Shown piece by piece: positions 55,525-63,903 of a stretch of DNA of 64,000 nucleotides; within the stretch, counting starts at the first letter, position 1; each line of letters starts with the position of its first letter. The translations under genes were made by a program, and so were the position numbers. The notes beneath the pieces were generated by a model, which saw nothing but the letters and a program-made list of their open reading frames with translations, did not search any database and was not told the origin of the DNA. Origin of the DNA: Lactiplantibacillus nangangensis (GTDB lineage: Bacteria; Bacillota; Bacilli; Lactobacillales; Lactobacillaceae); the NCBI RefSeq assembly GCF_005405065.1, contig NZ_BJDI01000011.1:1-64000 (forward strand), read 5' to 3'.

Positions 55525-56865
55525 TTGGATAACCAATACAGGAATTCTTTCCATATTGAGCCGGTCAAGGGATTGATGAATGACCCCAATGGCTTAGCCC
55601 AATTTAAAGGCAAATATTATTTTTTCTATCAATGGAATCGATTTGCAACCAATCATACTTATAAGGCCTGGGGATTATTTACGTCTGAAGATTTAGTCCA
55701 TTGGCAGGATCAAGGCGCGGCATTGCTACCAGACCAAGCTGATGATAAAGATGGGGTCTATTCAGGCAGTGCCGTGGCGGCTAATGATAAGTTGTATCTT
55801 TTTTATACTGGTAATAGTCGGATTCAGGGTAAGCGGCAGAGTCACCAAAAGATGGCATGGTCCACGGATGGTCAGACGTTTATCAAGCAGGACATGGCAG
55901 TCTGCACGCCGACTGGCTTAACGGAGAATCATCGTGATCCTAAGGTTTGGCAACATGCTGGTAAGTGGTGGATGGTGACAGGAGCCCAAACAGAGACTGA
56001 TGGTGGGGCTGTTGCACTATTTGAATCAACCGATTTAAAACGCTGGCGCTATCAAGGTATTTTATATGCAGGCTCAGATCTTGATCAGATGTGTGAGTGT
56101 CCAGACGTGTTCTCATTAAGTCCAGAAGCCGATATCTTGACAGTTTGTCCACAAAAACGGACAGCAGCCAGTGGTACGGATACTGCAATTTCTAGTTTTG
56201 CAGGTTATTTGGTTGGTAAAATTGACTATCAACAGAAAAAATTCATTGTTAAACAGGAGTTAGCTAAACTAGATCTTGGTTTTGACTTCTATGCGCCGCA
56301 GACATTTGTAGATGATCATGGCCGCCGAATAATGACAGCGTGGATGTCACGGATGACGGCGGCTGAGGAACAGGCCTGCCCGACGATTGCTGCAGGCTAT
56401 GTGCACTGCTTGACAATGCCTCGAGAACTAAAATGGCAACATCAACAACTCTATCAACAACCGTTAGTCGACTATCAACAATTGAGGGAAGCTCGTCAGA
56501 CGTATATAGCCAAGTCAGGTCATCTTGAAAATGATAGTCCAGCTTATGAGGTTATTGTTAAATTTAAAGCCATCCCGGAAACGTTTTCACTTGCCTTAAA
56601 TGGCGGGGCAAACAGGATCAATTTTGATAAGGGACAACTAGCTATTAGCCGAATCAATTGGGCTTCGGGAAAACAGGAGATTAAAAAAATACCGTTGACT
56701 TCACTAGATAAGCTTCAGATTTTCAATGATCATTCAACGATGGAAATATTCATCAATGATGGTCAGTCAGTTTTCTCAATGCGAACCTTTAATGACGGTT
56801 GTAAGCACGATGGCAATTATCAGGGGCTACCTTCAGCTGGAAAGTTAACGTTTTATCATTACTAA
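55525..56865 (+). CDS. GH32 sucrose-6-phosphate hydrolase
   Basis: A 446-residue GH32 enzyme, no signal peptide. Motifs: LMNDPNG with nucleophile D20, HRDPKV with D138, ECPDVF with acid/base E191; a beta-sandwich domain ends the protein. It cleaves sucrose 6-phosphate or related phospho-fructosides. TTG at 55525 is chosen because GGGAGG lies 11 bases upstream; the GTG at 55498 has no ribosome site. EIIBC follows after ten bases. Confidence 0.9.
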   Translation: MDNQYRNSFHIEPVKGLMNDPNGLAQFKGKYYFFYQWNRFATNHTYKAWGLFTSEDLVHWQDQGAALLPDQADDKDGVYSGSAVAANDKLYLFYTGNSRIQGKRQSHQKMAWSTDGQTFIKQDMAVCTPTGLTENHRDPKVWQHAGKWWMVTGAQTETDGGAVALFESTDLKRWRYQGILYAGSDLDQMCECPDVFSLSPEADILTVCPQKRTAASGTDTAISSFAGYLVGKIDYQQKKFIVKQELAKLDLGFDFYAPQTFVDDHGRRIMTAWMSRMTAAEEQACPTIAAGYVHCLTMPRELKWQHQQLYQQPLVDYQQLREARQTYIAKSGHLENDSPAYEVIVKFKAIPETFSLALNGGANRINFDKGQLAISRINWASGKQEIKKIPLTSLDKLQIFNDHSTMEIFINDGQSVFSMRTFNDGCKHDGNYQGLPSAGKLTFYHY

Positions 56866-56875
56866 GGAGAATACA

Positions 56876-58255
56876 ATGAATAATAAAAAAATTGCGGGCG
56901 AAATATTAAAATTTGTGGGTGGTGCTGGTAATGTGCAGTCAGTGACGCATTGTGCGACCCGTTTACGGATCATCACCAACGATAAAGCTCAAATTGATAG
57001 CAAAGCAGTTGAAGCAGTTGACAAAGTTAAAGGGACCTTCTTTAACTCCGGTCAGTATCAGGTGATTTTGGGTACTGGTTTAGTGGATAAAGTTTATTCT
57101 GAATTTGTGCCATTACTGAGTGCTAGTCCGGCAGATCAGGCTGCGCCTAAAAAAGAAAAAATGACGTTTAAGCGTGCAATTCGGATTTTCGGTGATGTCT
57201 TCGTGCCCATTATTCCAGTGTTAGTGGCGACGGGGTTATTTATGGGATTACGAGGGTTATTAACCCAACAAGCAGTGCTTGGTATGATTGGGTTGACACC
57301 AAGCCAAATTCCTAAAGAGCTTTTAGTTTTTACCCAAGTCTTGACTGATACCGCTTTTGCCTTCTTGCCGGCTTTGGTTGCTTGGTCAACCTTTAAGATT
57401 TTTGGTGGGACGCCGATTCTTGGCATCGTTTTGGGGCTGATGTTGGTCAGCTCGGTGCTGCCGAATGCGTATGCTGTGGGTGAGGGAACTGCTAAACCGC
57501 TGATTTTCTTCGGCTTTCTCAAAGTTGTCGGGTATCAAGGCTCGGTTCTACCAGCCTTTGTCACTGGGATTGTCGGTTCTAAAATTGAAATCTTTCTTAA
57601 AAAGTATATTCCAGATTCCTTAGATTTGATTTTAACGCCATTCTTGACGTTATTATCTGGACTGTTATTGGCATTGTTCATTATTGGCCCAATCTTTCAT
57701 GGCGTTGAAACGGGTGTTTTACAAGCGGTTGAATTTTTATTAGCGCTACCATTGGGGATTGGCGGGTTAATTTACGGTAGTTTTGGTCAATTGTTAGGGA
57801 TTTTTGGGATTCATCATATTTTAAATTTCTTAGAGATCAGTATGTTAGGCAAGGATGGTTGGGATTACTTAAATCCCATTGGTTCTTGTGGCAATGTGGC
57901 CCAAGCTGGAGCGGTATTGGCAGTTTCGATTAAATCGTTATCGCCAAAAATTAAACAAATTGGTTATCCGTCAGCATTGTCAGCTGCTTTAGGGATTACT
58001 GAACCGGCAATTTTCGGGATCAGCTTACGCTTGATTAAGCCATATATTATGGCCATGATTGGTGGCGGTGTTGGTGGCTTCTTGGCCTCAATTCTACATT
58101 TGAGAGCAGATGGTATGGCTTTAACTGGGATTCCTGGGATGTTGTTATATCTAAATGAACAGTTGCCATTATTTATTTTTGTTAATCTAGTCGCGTTTGG
58201 TGTTGCATTTGGGTTGACTTGGTTTTTCGGCTATCAGAAAAATCAAGAATTGTAA
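56876..58255 (+). CDS. PTS EIIBC component, sucrose/glucoside type
   Basis: A 459-residue permease. The EIIB domain (1-85) carries phosphorylated Cys26 in THCATRLR; the EIIC domain has about ten spans with FGDVFVPIIPVLVATGLFMGLRGLL, GIHHILN and GITEPAIFGI. It lacks the C-terminal IIA domain found in many relatives, so the separate EIIA at 51863 is needed. AAGGAG precedes ATG. Sugar not certain: sucrose, raffinose or melibiose fit the neighbours. Confidence 0.92.
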   Translation: MNNKKIAGEILKFVGGAGNVQSVTHCATRLRIITNDKAQIDSKAVEAVDKVKGTFFNSGQYQVILGTGLVDKVYSEFVPLLSASPADQAAPKKEKMTFKRAIRIFGDVFVPIIPVLVATGLFMGLRGLLTQQAVLGMIGLTPSQIPKELLVFTQVLTDTAFAFLPALVAWSTFKIFGGTPILGIVLGLMLVSSVLPNAYAVGEGTAKPLIFFGFLKVVGYQGSVLPAFVTGIVGSKIEIFLKKYIPDSLDLILTPFLTLLSGLLLALFIIGPIFHGVETGVLQAVEFLLALPLGIGGLIYGSFGQLLGIFGIHHILNFLEISMLGKDGWDYLNPIGSCGNVAQAGAVLAVSIKSLSPKIKQIGYPSALSAALGITEPAIFGISLRLIKPYIMAMIGGGVGGFLASILHLRADGMALTGIPGMLLYLNEQLPLFIFVNLVAFGVAFGLTWFFGYQKNQEL

Positions 58256-58271
58256 GGGTATACAAAATTAA

Positions 58272-58318
58272 GCAAAAACAAGCTAAAGTCATTTTCGACT
58301 TTAGCTTGTTTTTGTTTA
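58272..58318. terminator. Bidirectional terminator (EIIBC / TetR gene)
   Basis: AAAAACAAGCTAAAGTC pairs perfectly with GACTTTAGCTTGTTTTT. Confidence 0.92.
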
Positions 58319-58858
58319 GAGCCCATTTTCAATCAATTTCCAGAGGCGTTCAAAGCGGACTTGGTAGTCTGGGTCATTCCAAGTTTCTTTAAAGTTGGGC
58401 AAGCTGAAAATTGCGAAGGCAGCGAGAATCATTTCGGCACGTTCATGGTGGGGGTCATGGTAGTCCATAATGTCATCGATGATTTGGTCAGCATCAAGGA
58501 GAACTTGTCGAAGGGCTTCTGGATTGTTGTCGATGTATTCCGTGTTGAGCGTAAACATTCGCTGGTTAGTGTTATAGGTTTCTTTTTTAGCCTTGGCGAA
58601 AGCCCATAACCAATCGTGTAATTGGGTTTTCGGTGCATCACTCTCAACAAGCTTGATTTTGTCAATAATTTCGCGCTTAAACCAAGTTGCCGCCACGGCT
58701 TCCCAAAGCGCCTGCTTATTTCGGAAATGTTTATAAATCGCCGCGTGGGTCATGCCCAGCGTTTCAGCGATTTGGTTTAAAGTGATCCCGGCATCGCCGG
58801 TCTGGTCAATTAAATTTTGGGCGGTGGCAATAATTTTGTCACGAGTCTTTTGTGCCAT
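58316..58858 (-). CDS. TetR-family regulator
   Basis: A 180-residue repressor: TRDKIIATAQNLIDQTGDAGITLNQIAETLGMTHAAIYKHFRNKQALWEAV is the HTH; the C-terminal domain binds an unknown ligand. ATG 58858 follows AAAGGAG. Divergent from the MDR-type reductase and hydrolase genes, which it probably represses through the operator at 58934. Confidence 0.9.
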   Translation of the reverse strand: MAQKTRDKIIATAQNLIDQTGDAGITLNQIAETLGMTHAAIYKHFRNKQALWEAVAATWFKREIIDKIKLVESDAPKTQLHDWLWAFAKAKKETYNTNQRMFTLNTEYIDNNPEALRQVLLDADQIIDDIMDYHDPHHERAEMILAAFAIFSLPNFKETWNDPDYQVRFERLWKLIENGL

Positions 58859-58933
58859 GTAATTGGCTCCTTTCAACGTCTGGTGCTTTTTAATAGTTTA
58901 ACACAAAAAAATATAAAAGTTACTTTATTTGAT

Positions 58934-58974
58934 TTTTGTAACTTAGTTTGTTAAACTAATTTTGAGTTACAAAA
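58934..58974. promoter_or_regulatory. TetR operator, nested inverted repeats
   Basis: TTTTGTAACT (58934-58943) pairs with AGTTACAAAA (58965-58974), around a perfect TTAGTTT-GTT-AAACTAA (58943-58959). More AAAGTTACTT half-sites flank it (58915, 58982). Confidence 0.65.
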
Positions 58975-59024
58975 CTAGATAAAAGTTACTTAATCATTAT
59001 GACAATTAAGAGGAGTTTAAAACC

Positions 59025-60026
59025 ATGAAAGCAGCGCAGTTAACCAAATACGAGTCAGATTTTAAGTTAGTCGTACGTGACATTCCAACCCCAACGCCAA
59101 GTGAAAATGAAGTTTTAGTGCAAGTTAAAGTCGCCGCCGTCAATCCAATCGAGCATCTGATTGGCAGTGGCAGTGTGAAATTGATTCAAAATTATGACAT
59201 GCCACTGACGATGGGCAATGAACTATCCGGTATCGTCACAGCAGTTGGCTCAGCTGTGAGTCGTTTCAAGGTCGGCGATGCCGTTTATTCCCGCTTACCG
59301 TTGACCAAGATTGGTGCGTTTGCGGAGTTTGTTGCGATTGATGAACAAGCGGTAGCCTTAAAGCCCAAAACGCTCGATTTTGAACACAGCGCGGCCGTGC
59401 CCTTAACCGGTTTGACTGCCTATCAAGGGTTTACCGAAGAACTCGCGGCACAGTCTGGTCAAAGCGTCATGATTCCCGGTGGTTCTGGTTCATTTGGACA
59501 ATTGGCGATTCCAATTGCGAAAGAACTGGGCTTGAAAGTCATGGTGAGTGGTAACGCCCGTGGCAGAGAAAACGCAGCGACAATGGGCGTCTCACAATAT
59601 TTTGATTATAAACAAGAAAATTATTGGGAATCGCTTGCTCCCGTTGATTATGTGATTGATACGATTGGTAAACCAGAATTATCCCATGAACTGTCCGTGT
59701 TGAAATCGGGTGGTCGGTTACTTTCTTTGCGGATGGGACCTAATCGTCGGTTTGCAAAACAACATCAGTTATCTTTTTTGAAGACAACCCTCTTCTCGCT
59801 AGCAGGCACTCAGCTTGACCATCAAGCGAAAAAAGCGGGCGTCCAATATCATTTTATTTTTGTTCGTAGTGATGGCGCGCAATTAGCCAAGATTACTGAG
59901 ATCGTGGAACGTGAAAATATCGTGCCAGCGATTGATCCAACCCAGTTCAGTTTAGCGCAAGTCAATGAAGCCCTGGAGCTAGTGGCCAATGGTCATCCTA
60001 AGGGTAAAGTCCTGATTCGTTTCTAG
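59025..60026 (+). CDS. MDR-family NADP-dependent oxidoreductase (quinone reductase type)
   Basis: A 333-residue zinc-free medium-chain dehydrogenase: MGNELSGIVTAVGSAVSRFKVGDAVY, the NADP loop SVMIPGGSGSFGQLAIPIAKELGLKVM, and a typical GxxVPAIDPTQFSLAQVNEALE-like end. Zinc-ligand cysteines are absent. It reduces quinones or enones. GAGGAG precedes ATG. First gene of a two-gene operon with an alpha/beta hydrolase. Confidence 0.9.
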   Translation: MKAAQLTKYESDFKLVVRDIPTPTPSENEVLVQVKVAAVNPIEHLIGSGSVKLIQNYDMPLTMGNELSGIVTAVGSAVSRFKVGDAVYSRLPLTKIGAFAEFVAIDEQAVALKPKTLDFEHSAAVPLTGLTAYQGFTEELAAQSGQSVMIPGGSGSFGQLAIPIAKELGLKVMVSGNARGRENAATMGVSQYFDYKQENYWESLAPVDYVIDTIGKPELSHELSVLKSGGRLLSLRMGPNRRFAKQHQLSFLKTTLFSLAGTQLDHQAKKAGVQYHFIFVRSDGAQLAKITEIVERENIVPAIDPTQFSLAQVNEALELVANGHPKGKVLIRF

Positions 60027-60039
60027 AAAGGTGATTCAA

Positions 60040-60882
60040 ATGAAAAATACAACTTATACAAAAGTCCCAACTCAAAAAATAACGGCTAGCAATGGCGTCA
60101 CGTATGCTTATCGCGATTTAGGCGATCCAGTCGGCGTGCCATTAGTTGCGGTGACGCATCTTTCTGCAAATTTGGATAATTGGGACCCTGAAGTGATTGA
60201 TGGGTTAGCTCGGCATCAACGTGTGATTACGTTTGATTATCAAGGCGTTGGGAGTTCAAGTGGCCACGTGCCAACGAGTATCCAAGGGATGGCTAGTGAT
60301 ACGTTGAATTTCATCAAAACCATGCATTTGACTAAAGTTAATCTGCTCGGTTTTTCAATGGGTGGCATGGTTGTACAAGAAATGTTGTTGCAACAACCTA
60401 AGCTCGCGCAGCATGTGATCTTGGCGGGGACTGGTCCTCGGGGTGGCGAAGGCATTGAGAATGTGACTAAGATTTCAGACATGGACTTGGTTCGTGCGAT
60501 ATTCACCTTAACAGACATTAAAACGTCCTTATTCTTCACGCGAACAGAAAACGGGAAGACTAGTGCAAAACAGTTTTTAAAACGGCTGAAACGGCGGCAA
60601 CAACAGCGTGACCGTACGATTTCATGGGTGGCTTATCGTCGGCAACTCAAAGCGATTAACCATTGGGGACGTGACGAACCAGCTGATCTTTCGGGGATTA
60701 CACAACCGGTGTTAATTTTGAACGGTGACCATGACCGCATGGTACCGACTGACCCGAATACCTATGACTTACATCGGCAATTAACCAACAGTGAGCTGGT
60801 CATTTATCCGGATGCTGGCCATGGCAGTATTTTCCAAAATGGCCCTGACTTTGTTAGAAGAGCTAATGCCTTTTTAGCGTAG
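60040..60882 (+). CDS. Alpha/beta hydrolase
   Basis: A 280-residue hydrolase with the nucleophile elbow GFSMGG, the Asp in LNGDHDRMVPTDP and His in DAGHGSIFQ. Similar to non-haem chloroperoxidase-like/esterase enzymes; the substrate is unknown. ATG at 60040 follows AAAGGTGATT; GTG 60031 lies on that site. Thirteen bases after the oxidoreductase stop, so both are under the TetR protein. Confidence 0.9.
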   Translation: MKNTTYTKVPTQKITASNGVTYAYRDLGDPVGVPLVAVTHLSANLDNWDPEVIDGLARHQRVITFDYQGVGSSSGHVPTSIQGMASDTLNFIKTMHLTKVNLLGFSMGGMVVQEMLLQQPKLAQHVILAGTGPRGGEGIENVTKISDMDLVRAIFTLTDIKTSLFFTRTENGKTSAKQFLKRLKRRQQQRDRTISWVAYRRQLKAINHWGRDEPADLSGITQPVLILNGDHDRMVPTDPNTYDLHRQLTNSELVIYPDAGHGSIFQNGPDFVRRANAFLA

Positions 60883-60989
60883 TAGGGCACTTGTTAATAT
60901 AATTAAACATCGTTGTTATAACGGCGATAGGTTTGGCACTTATTCTCTGATATAATTATTTTTATAGATAATATTGGGGATGAAATGAG

Positions 60990-61604
60990 ATGCGGGTAAA
61001 ACGGCTTAAGGGAATTTTTAGTTGGGTGATACCGATTGTGGTTGGCTTGGCACTGGCTTTATTAATTCGCCAATTTTGGTTCACGATGGTTAAGGTACAA
61101 GGCACGTCGATGCAACCAAACTTGCAATCAAAGGAACGTGTTATCGCTGTAAAAACGGTTCCGATTAAGGCTGACTCAGTGATTGTTTTCAAGGCATATG
61201 GAGTGAATCAGGAAGAACAAGACCGGCGTGCTGATTATGTGAAACGTGTGATTGGCCTTCCAGGTGATACGGTTCGCTATACCAGGCGCGGTCAATTGTA
61301 TGTGAATGATAAATTAGTCAAGCAGTCCTATTTGAAAAATCAATTTCAACAAACGACTGGCACTTATATGGCAAATCGTCATAGCCAGATGACCGGCTGG
61401 ACATTGACTAGTTTGAGTCACGATCAATCCGCCTGGCAAGTTAAAGTGACGACTAATCGGGTGCCTAAGGGTTACTATTTTGTGATGGGTGATCATCGTA
61501 GCGTTTCTAATGATAGCCGGAGTTGGGGCTTTGTCCCTAAAAAAGCAGTTGTTGGCGTCGTTCATACTTGGCCATGGCAAGCCCGCAAACAATATCTTAA
61601 TTAA
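60990..61604 (+). CDS. lepB: Signal peptidase I
   Basis: A 204-residue type I signal peptidase. One N-terminal membrane anchor (VIPIVVGLALALLIRQFWF), catalytic Ser in VQGTSMQPNL, catalytic Lys in RRADYVKRVIGLPGD, and box E GDHRSVSNDSRSWGFV. It cleaves signal peptides of secreted proteins on the outer face of the membrane. GGGGATGAAATGAG lies before ATG. Confidence 0.95.
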   Translation: MRVKRLKGIFSWVIPIVVGLALALLIRQFWFTMVKVQGTSMQPNLQSKERVIAVKTVPIKADSVIVFKAYGVNQEEQDRRADYVKRVIGLPGDTVRYTRRGQLYVNDKLVKQSYLKNQFQQTTGTYMANRHSQMTGWTLTSLSHDQSAWQVKVTTNRVPKGYYFVMGDHRSVSNDSRSWGFVPKKAVVGVVHTWPWQARKQYLN

Positions 61605-61682
61605 ACGCGATATTTAGATGAACTCTGATGCACACAAACTTTAATATTTAACGTTTAATTTGTTAAACATATTGGACAACCA

Positions 61683-61732
61683 AAATAAAGCAGAAACTGT
61701 GATTGAATGCTATCAGTTTCTGCTTTATTTTG
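61683..61732. terminator. Bidirectional terminator (lepB / 61769 gene)
   Basis: AAAATAAAGCAGAAACT pairs perfectly with AGTTTCTGCTTTATTTT. Confidence 0.92.
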
Positions 61733-61768
61733 TTGATTGGAAATTTTCAGATACTTTGCAATGACGTT

Positions 61769-62143
61769 CTAACGAATAGCAATGTCATTGGTCGGCGATT
61801 TTTTAGATATTTGAAAATTGGGTTCTAAGAGTGTATTAGTGCTTCGAAGTTGGAAAGTTGAAGTATGATAATCGAAAATGACTTGCATGTCCTGATCTAG
61901 CGTCAGTTCGGTGTCGTGGTTAAAATAAACTTTACCAGCATTTGACATCAAAACATTACTGAAGGTAACGGGGATTGTTTTAGCAGGTGTAATAAATAAA
62001 TTATATTTCAAACCGTTTTGTGATAAATAGTCTGAGAACTCGCCAATGCCGTCGTCAAGGTCTAAAACAAGCTCATCTTGTGTGTTTTTGAGTTGGTTAA
62101 TTTTATTAAGTGCGTTGTTATCAAAAGTTAATTTCATCATCAT
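61769..62143 (-). CDS. HesB/IscA-like fold protein without cysteines
   Basis: A 124-residue protein of the FeS-biosynthesis (HesB-like) fold: KLTFDNNALNKI, ELVLDLDDGIGEFSD, then strand-rich C-terminus. True A-type carriers need three cysteines; none occurs in this protein, so it should not carry a cluster. Starts directly after the TetR stop (TGA followed by ATG), so it is translationally coupled to the regulator. Confidence 0.7.
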   Translation of the reverse strand: MMMKLTFDNNALNKINQLKNTQDELVLDLDDGIGEFSDYLSQNGLKYNLFITPAKTIPVTFSNVLMSNAGKVYFNHDTELTLDQDMQVIFDYHTSTFQLRSTNTLLEPNFQISKKSPTNDIAIR

Positions 62144-62716
62144 TCAGTCCTTTTTGAGTGATTTAATTGTAGTGGCAACAATTGCGTGAATGTTAGCAGA
62201 TTCCTTGGGATTACGAATGACTTGCTGGATACCGTTATGCAAGAGTAATAACTCCGATGCAAGTGTTTCGATTGGTAAATCTGCTCTTAACTCATGCTTC
62301 ATACTAGTTAAAACAAGCATAAAATTAGCTGCTAGTTCGTCAAATTGCTTGTTAGCGATTTGCGTTAGGCGGGGATCGATTTGGTCGAGTTTAGCTAAAG
62401 AATTTACGACTAAACAGCCTTGAGGGTAGTTAGCTGGTTTTGTATCAAAAATTAACAAGTCACGTAGCTTTTGTTCGGGTGTCTTATTGCTCTGAATAAT
62501 TTGAGTTGATAATTGACTGAATGTTGAAACATAACGATTCAGTGCTTGATAGAATAGCTCATTTTTATTGCCAAAGGCGTTATACAAACTTTGCGTCTTA
62601 ATGCCAGTGGCGATAGTTAATTCACGGAAACCAGTTGCCTCGAAACCGTTTTTCCAAAAATAGATCATTATTTTTTCTAAAATGACATCACTGTTAAAAC
62701 TAAGTTTTCTTGCCAT
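62144..62716 (-). CDS. TetR-family regulator
   Basis: A 190-residue repressor: FNSDVILEKIMIYFWKNGFEATGFRELTIATGIKTQSLYNAFGNKNELFYQAL is the HTH, and the C-terminal part has a TetR_C-type YPQGCLVVNSLAKL. ATG 62716 is chosen for AAGGAG upstream; ATG 62788 would put the operator inside the gene. First gene of a two-gene operon. Confidence 0.9.
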   Translation of the reverse strand: MARKLSFNSDVILEKIMIYFWKNGFEATGFRELTIATGIKTQSLYNAFGNKNELFYQALNRYVSTFSQLSTQIIQSNKTPEQKLRDLLIFDTKPANYPQGCLVVNSLAKLDQIDPRLTQIANKQFDELAANFMLVLTSMKHELRADLPIETLASELLLLHNGIQQVIRNPKESANIHAIVATTIKSLKKD

Positions 62717-62735
62717 TGATGAGTTTTCTCCTTTT

Positions 62736-62751
62736 TTGAACGGCCGTTCAA
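62736..62751. promoter_or_regulatory. TetR operator, perfect palindrome
   Basis: TTGAACGGCCGTTCAA, 20 bases before the TetR start codon, is a perfect 16-bp palindrome of a common TetR-site type (autorepression). Confidence 0.75.
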
Positions 62752-62821
62752 CAATTTGAAGTATAGTGCCATCTGTTTTGATTGTCAATAATTAAAATGT
62801 GTCAGTTTGCTTATTTGGACT

Positions 62822-62858
62822 CAAAAAGGCCCGCCGACAGTTGTCAACGGGCCTTTTA
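62822..62858. terminator. Terminator after the HAD gene
   Basis: AAAAGGCCCG pairs with CGGGCCTTTT around a 15-base loop. Confidence 0.85.
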
Positions 62859-62863
62859 GTGGC

Positions 62864-63487
62864 TTAAAAGAGTGTCAAAATATCTAAAGGTTGTTTAAAA
62901 CGATAAGCGGTTTGTTGATGATTAGCGTTCGGGTCCATGCCCCAAACGGCTAAGCCAAAATCAACCTTGGCTGCGGCGGCGGTTTGTTCATCGCTGAGAG
63001 AATCCCCAACGAATAGGGCATCGCTAGGTTGAACGCCAACCCGAGCTAACGCCGTCAACAATGGTAACGGATCTGGCTTTCGTTTTGGCGTGTCGTCGGC
63101 ACTGATCGTAACAGCCAACCGGTCCATAAAGTCATACTGAGCCATGCCGCTTTCCATTTCGTTGCGACGTTGTGAGGTCACGATACCTAGTTTTACGTCG
63201 GTCGGTAGCTGTTGCAAGAGGGGTGCGATTCCAGGATACAAGGTAATATCTTGATAATGGTCGGCCATCACAGCTTCATAGCGAGCTTGGAAGTGGTCAA
63301 AGTCATCCGCGGCAATGCCGAGGTGGGCCATCGCTTGTTCAGCGGCCATTGGGAAAGTCGCTTGCGCATCCGCGGCACTAAATGGTTTGTCGTATTCGCT
63401 TAAAACTTGGGCCATGACCTTGGCATAGGCGGGCTGGCTATTGGTGAGCGTTCCATCGATATCGAACATGATGGCTTGATAAGTCAT
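62864..63487 (-). CDS. HAD-superfamily phosphatase
   Basis: A 207-residue HAD hydrolase of the Gph/PgmB subfamily: MFDIDGTLTNS (nucleophile Asp), LGIVTSQRRNEMESGM, and the late motif KPDPLPLLTAL, FVGDSLSDEQTA. A small cap domain lies at about 18-80. Likely a phosphoglycolate phosphatase-like or sugar-phosphate phosphatase; substrate unknown. Confidence 0.92.
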   Translation of the reverse strand: MTYQAIMFDIDGTLTNSQPAYAKVMAQVLSEYDKPFSAADAQATFPMAAEQAMAHLGIAADDFDHFQARYEAVMADHYQDITLYPGIAPLLQQLPTDVKLGIVTSQRRNEMESGMAQYDFMDRLAVTISADDTPKRKPDPLPLLTALARVGVQPSDALFVGDSLSDEQTAAAAKVDFGLAVWGMDPNANHQQTAYRFKQPLDILTLF

Positions 63488-63537
63488 TGAAGATCATCCT
63501 TTCAACCTGATTTACTCTCAGTATATCAAATTAACCG

Positions 63538-63566
63538 TTGACAGTGATTATTTGGATTGTTATAGT
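63538..63566 (+). promoter_or_regulatory. Strong promoter of the leader-peptide operon
   Basis: TTGACA (63538-63543), 17 bp, TATAGT (63561-63566), about 30 bases before the leader peptide start. Confidence 0.9.
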
Positions 63567-63596
63567 TAGATTAATAATTGATGAGGAGCTAATGAT

Positions 63597-63659
63597 ATGT
63601 CATTACCATTGAACCAACCAAAAAGATCAACTAGCTTTTACTTTTGGTATTTTCGCTAG
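63597..63659 (+). CDS. Leader peptide with six consecutive aromatic codons
   Basis: A 20-codon ORF (MSLPLNQPKRSTSFYFWYFR) with a strong ribosome site GAGGAG nine bases before ATG. Residues 14-19 are F-Y-F-W-Y-F. It is followed by an attenuator and the start of the next gene. A run of regulatory codons like this marks ribosome-mediated attenuation by aromatic aminoacyl-tRNA supply. Confidence 0.85.
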   Translation: MSLPLNQPKRSTSFYFWYFR

Positions 63660-63831
63660 TGTTTGTGCCCGCTGCTTAGGTGCAAACACGAATCCGATGT
63701 TTGCATCGATGCGGCTTGCCAAGAGCTTTTTGCGATTCAATGGCGCCCATGGATGTTTGAAAATTCCAAGGGTGGCTAAAATAAGTTTTTTCGCGCAACA
63801 CACCCTTTGAATTTTCGACGGGTGTGTTTTT
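63641..63831 (+). promoter_or_regulatory. Transcription attenuator: four mutually exclusive RNA segments
   Basis: Segment 1 (63641-63654, inside the F-W-Y-F codons) can pair with segment 2 (63759-63772; one mismatch, two G-U). Segment 2 extended (63759-63774) pairs with segment 3 (63801-63816; 15 of 16). Segment 3's CACCC is also the 5' arm of the terminator ACACACCC/GGGTGTGT (63798-63805 with 63820-63827) followed by a T-run. A stalled ribosome on segment 1 would free 2 to pair with 3 and prevent termination. A further hairpin (63659-63669 with 63679-63689) lies after the leader stop. Confidence 0.85.
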
Positions 63832-63903
63832 GTTTTCTCAGAAACACCTCATAAATCAGCCATCAGACCCCGAGCCAATCAAAAATTCTGGGAGGAAACC
63901 CTT

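Noticed and set aside
63765-63800. T-box riboswitch suggested by AAGGGTGGC
   Set aside because: The conserved 14-base T-box continues ACCGCG, but here the sequence is TAAAATAAG. The AGGGTG is explained by the antiterminator helix, and the leader carries a well-translated aromatic peptide instead of stem I elements.
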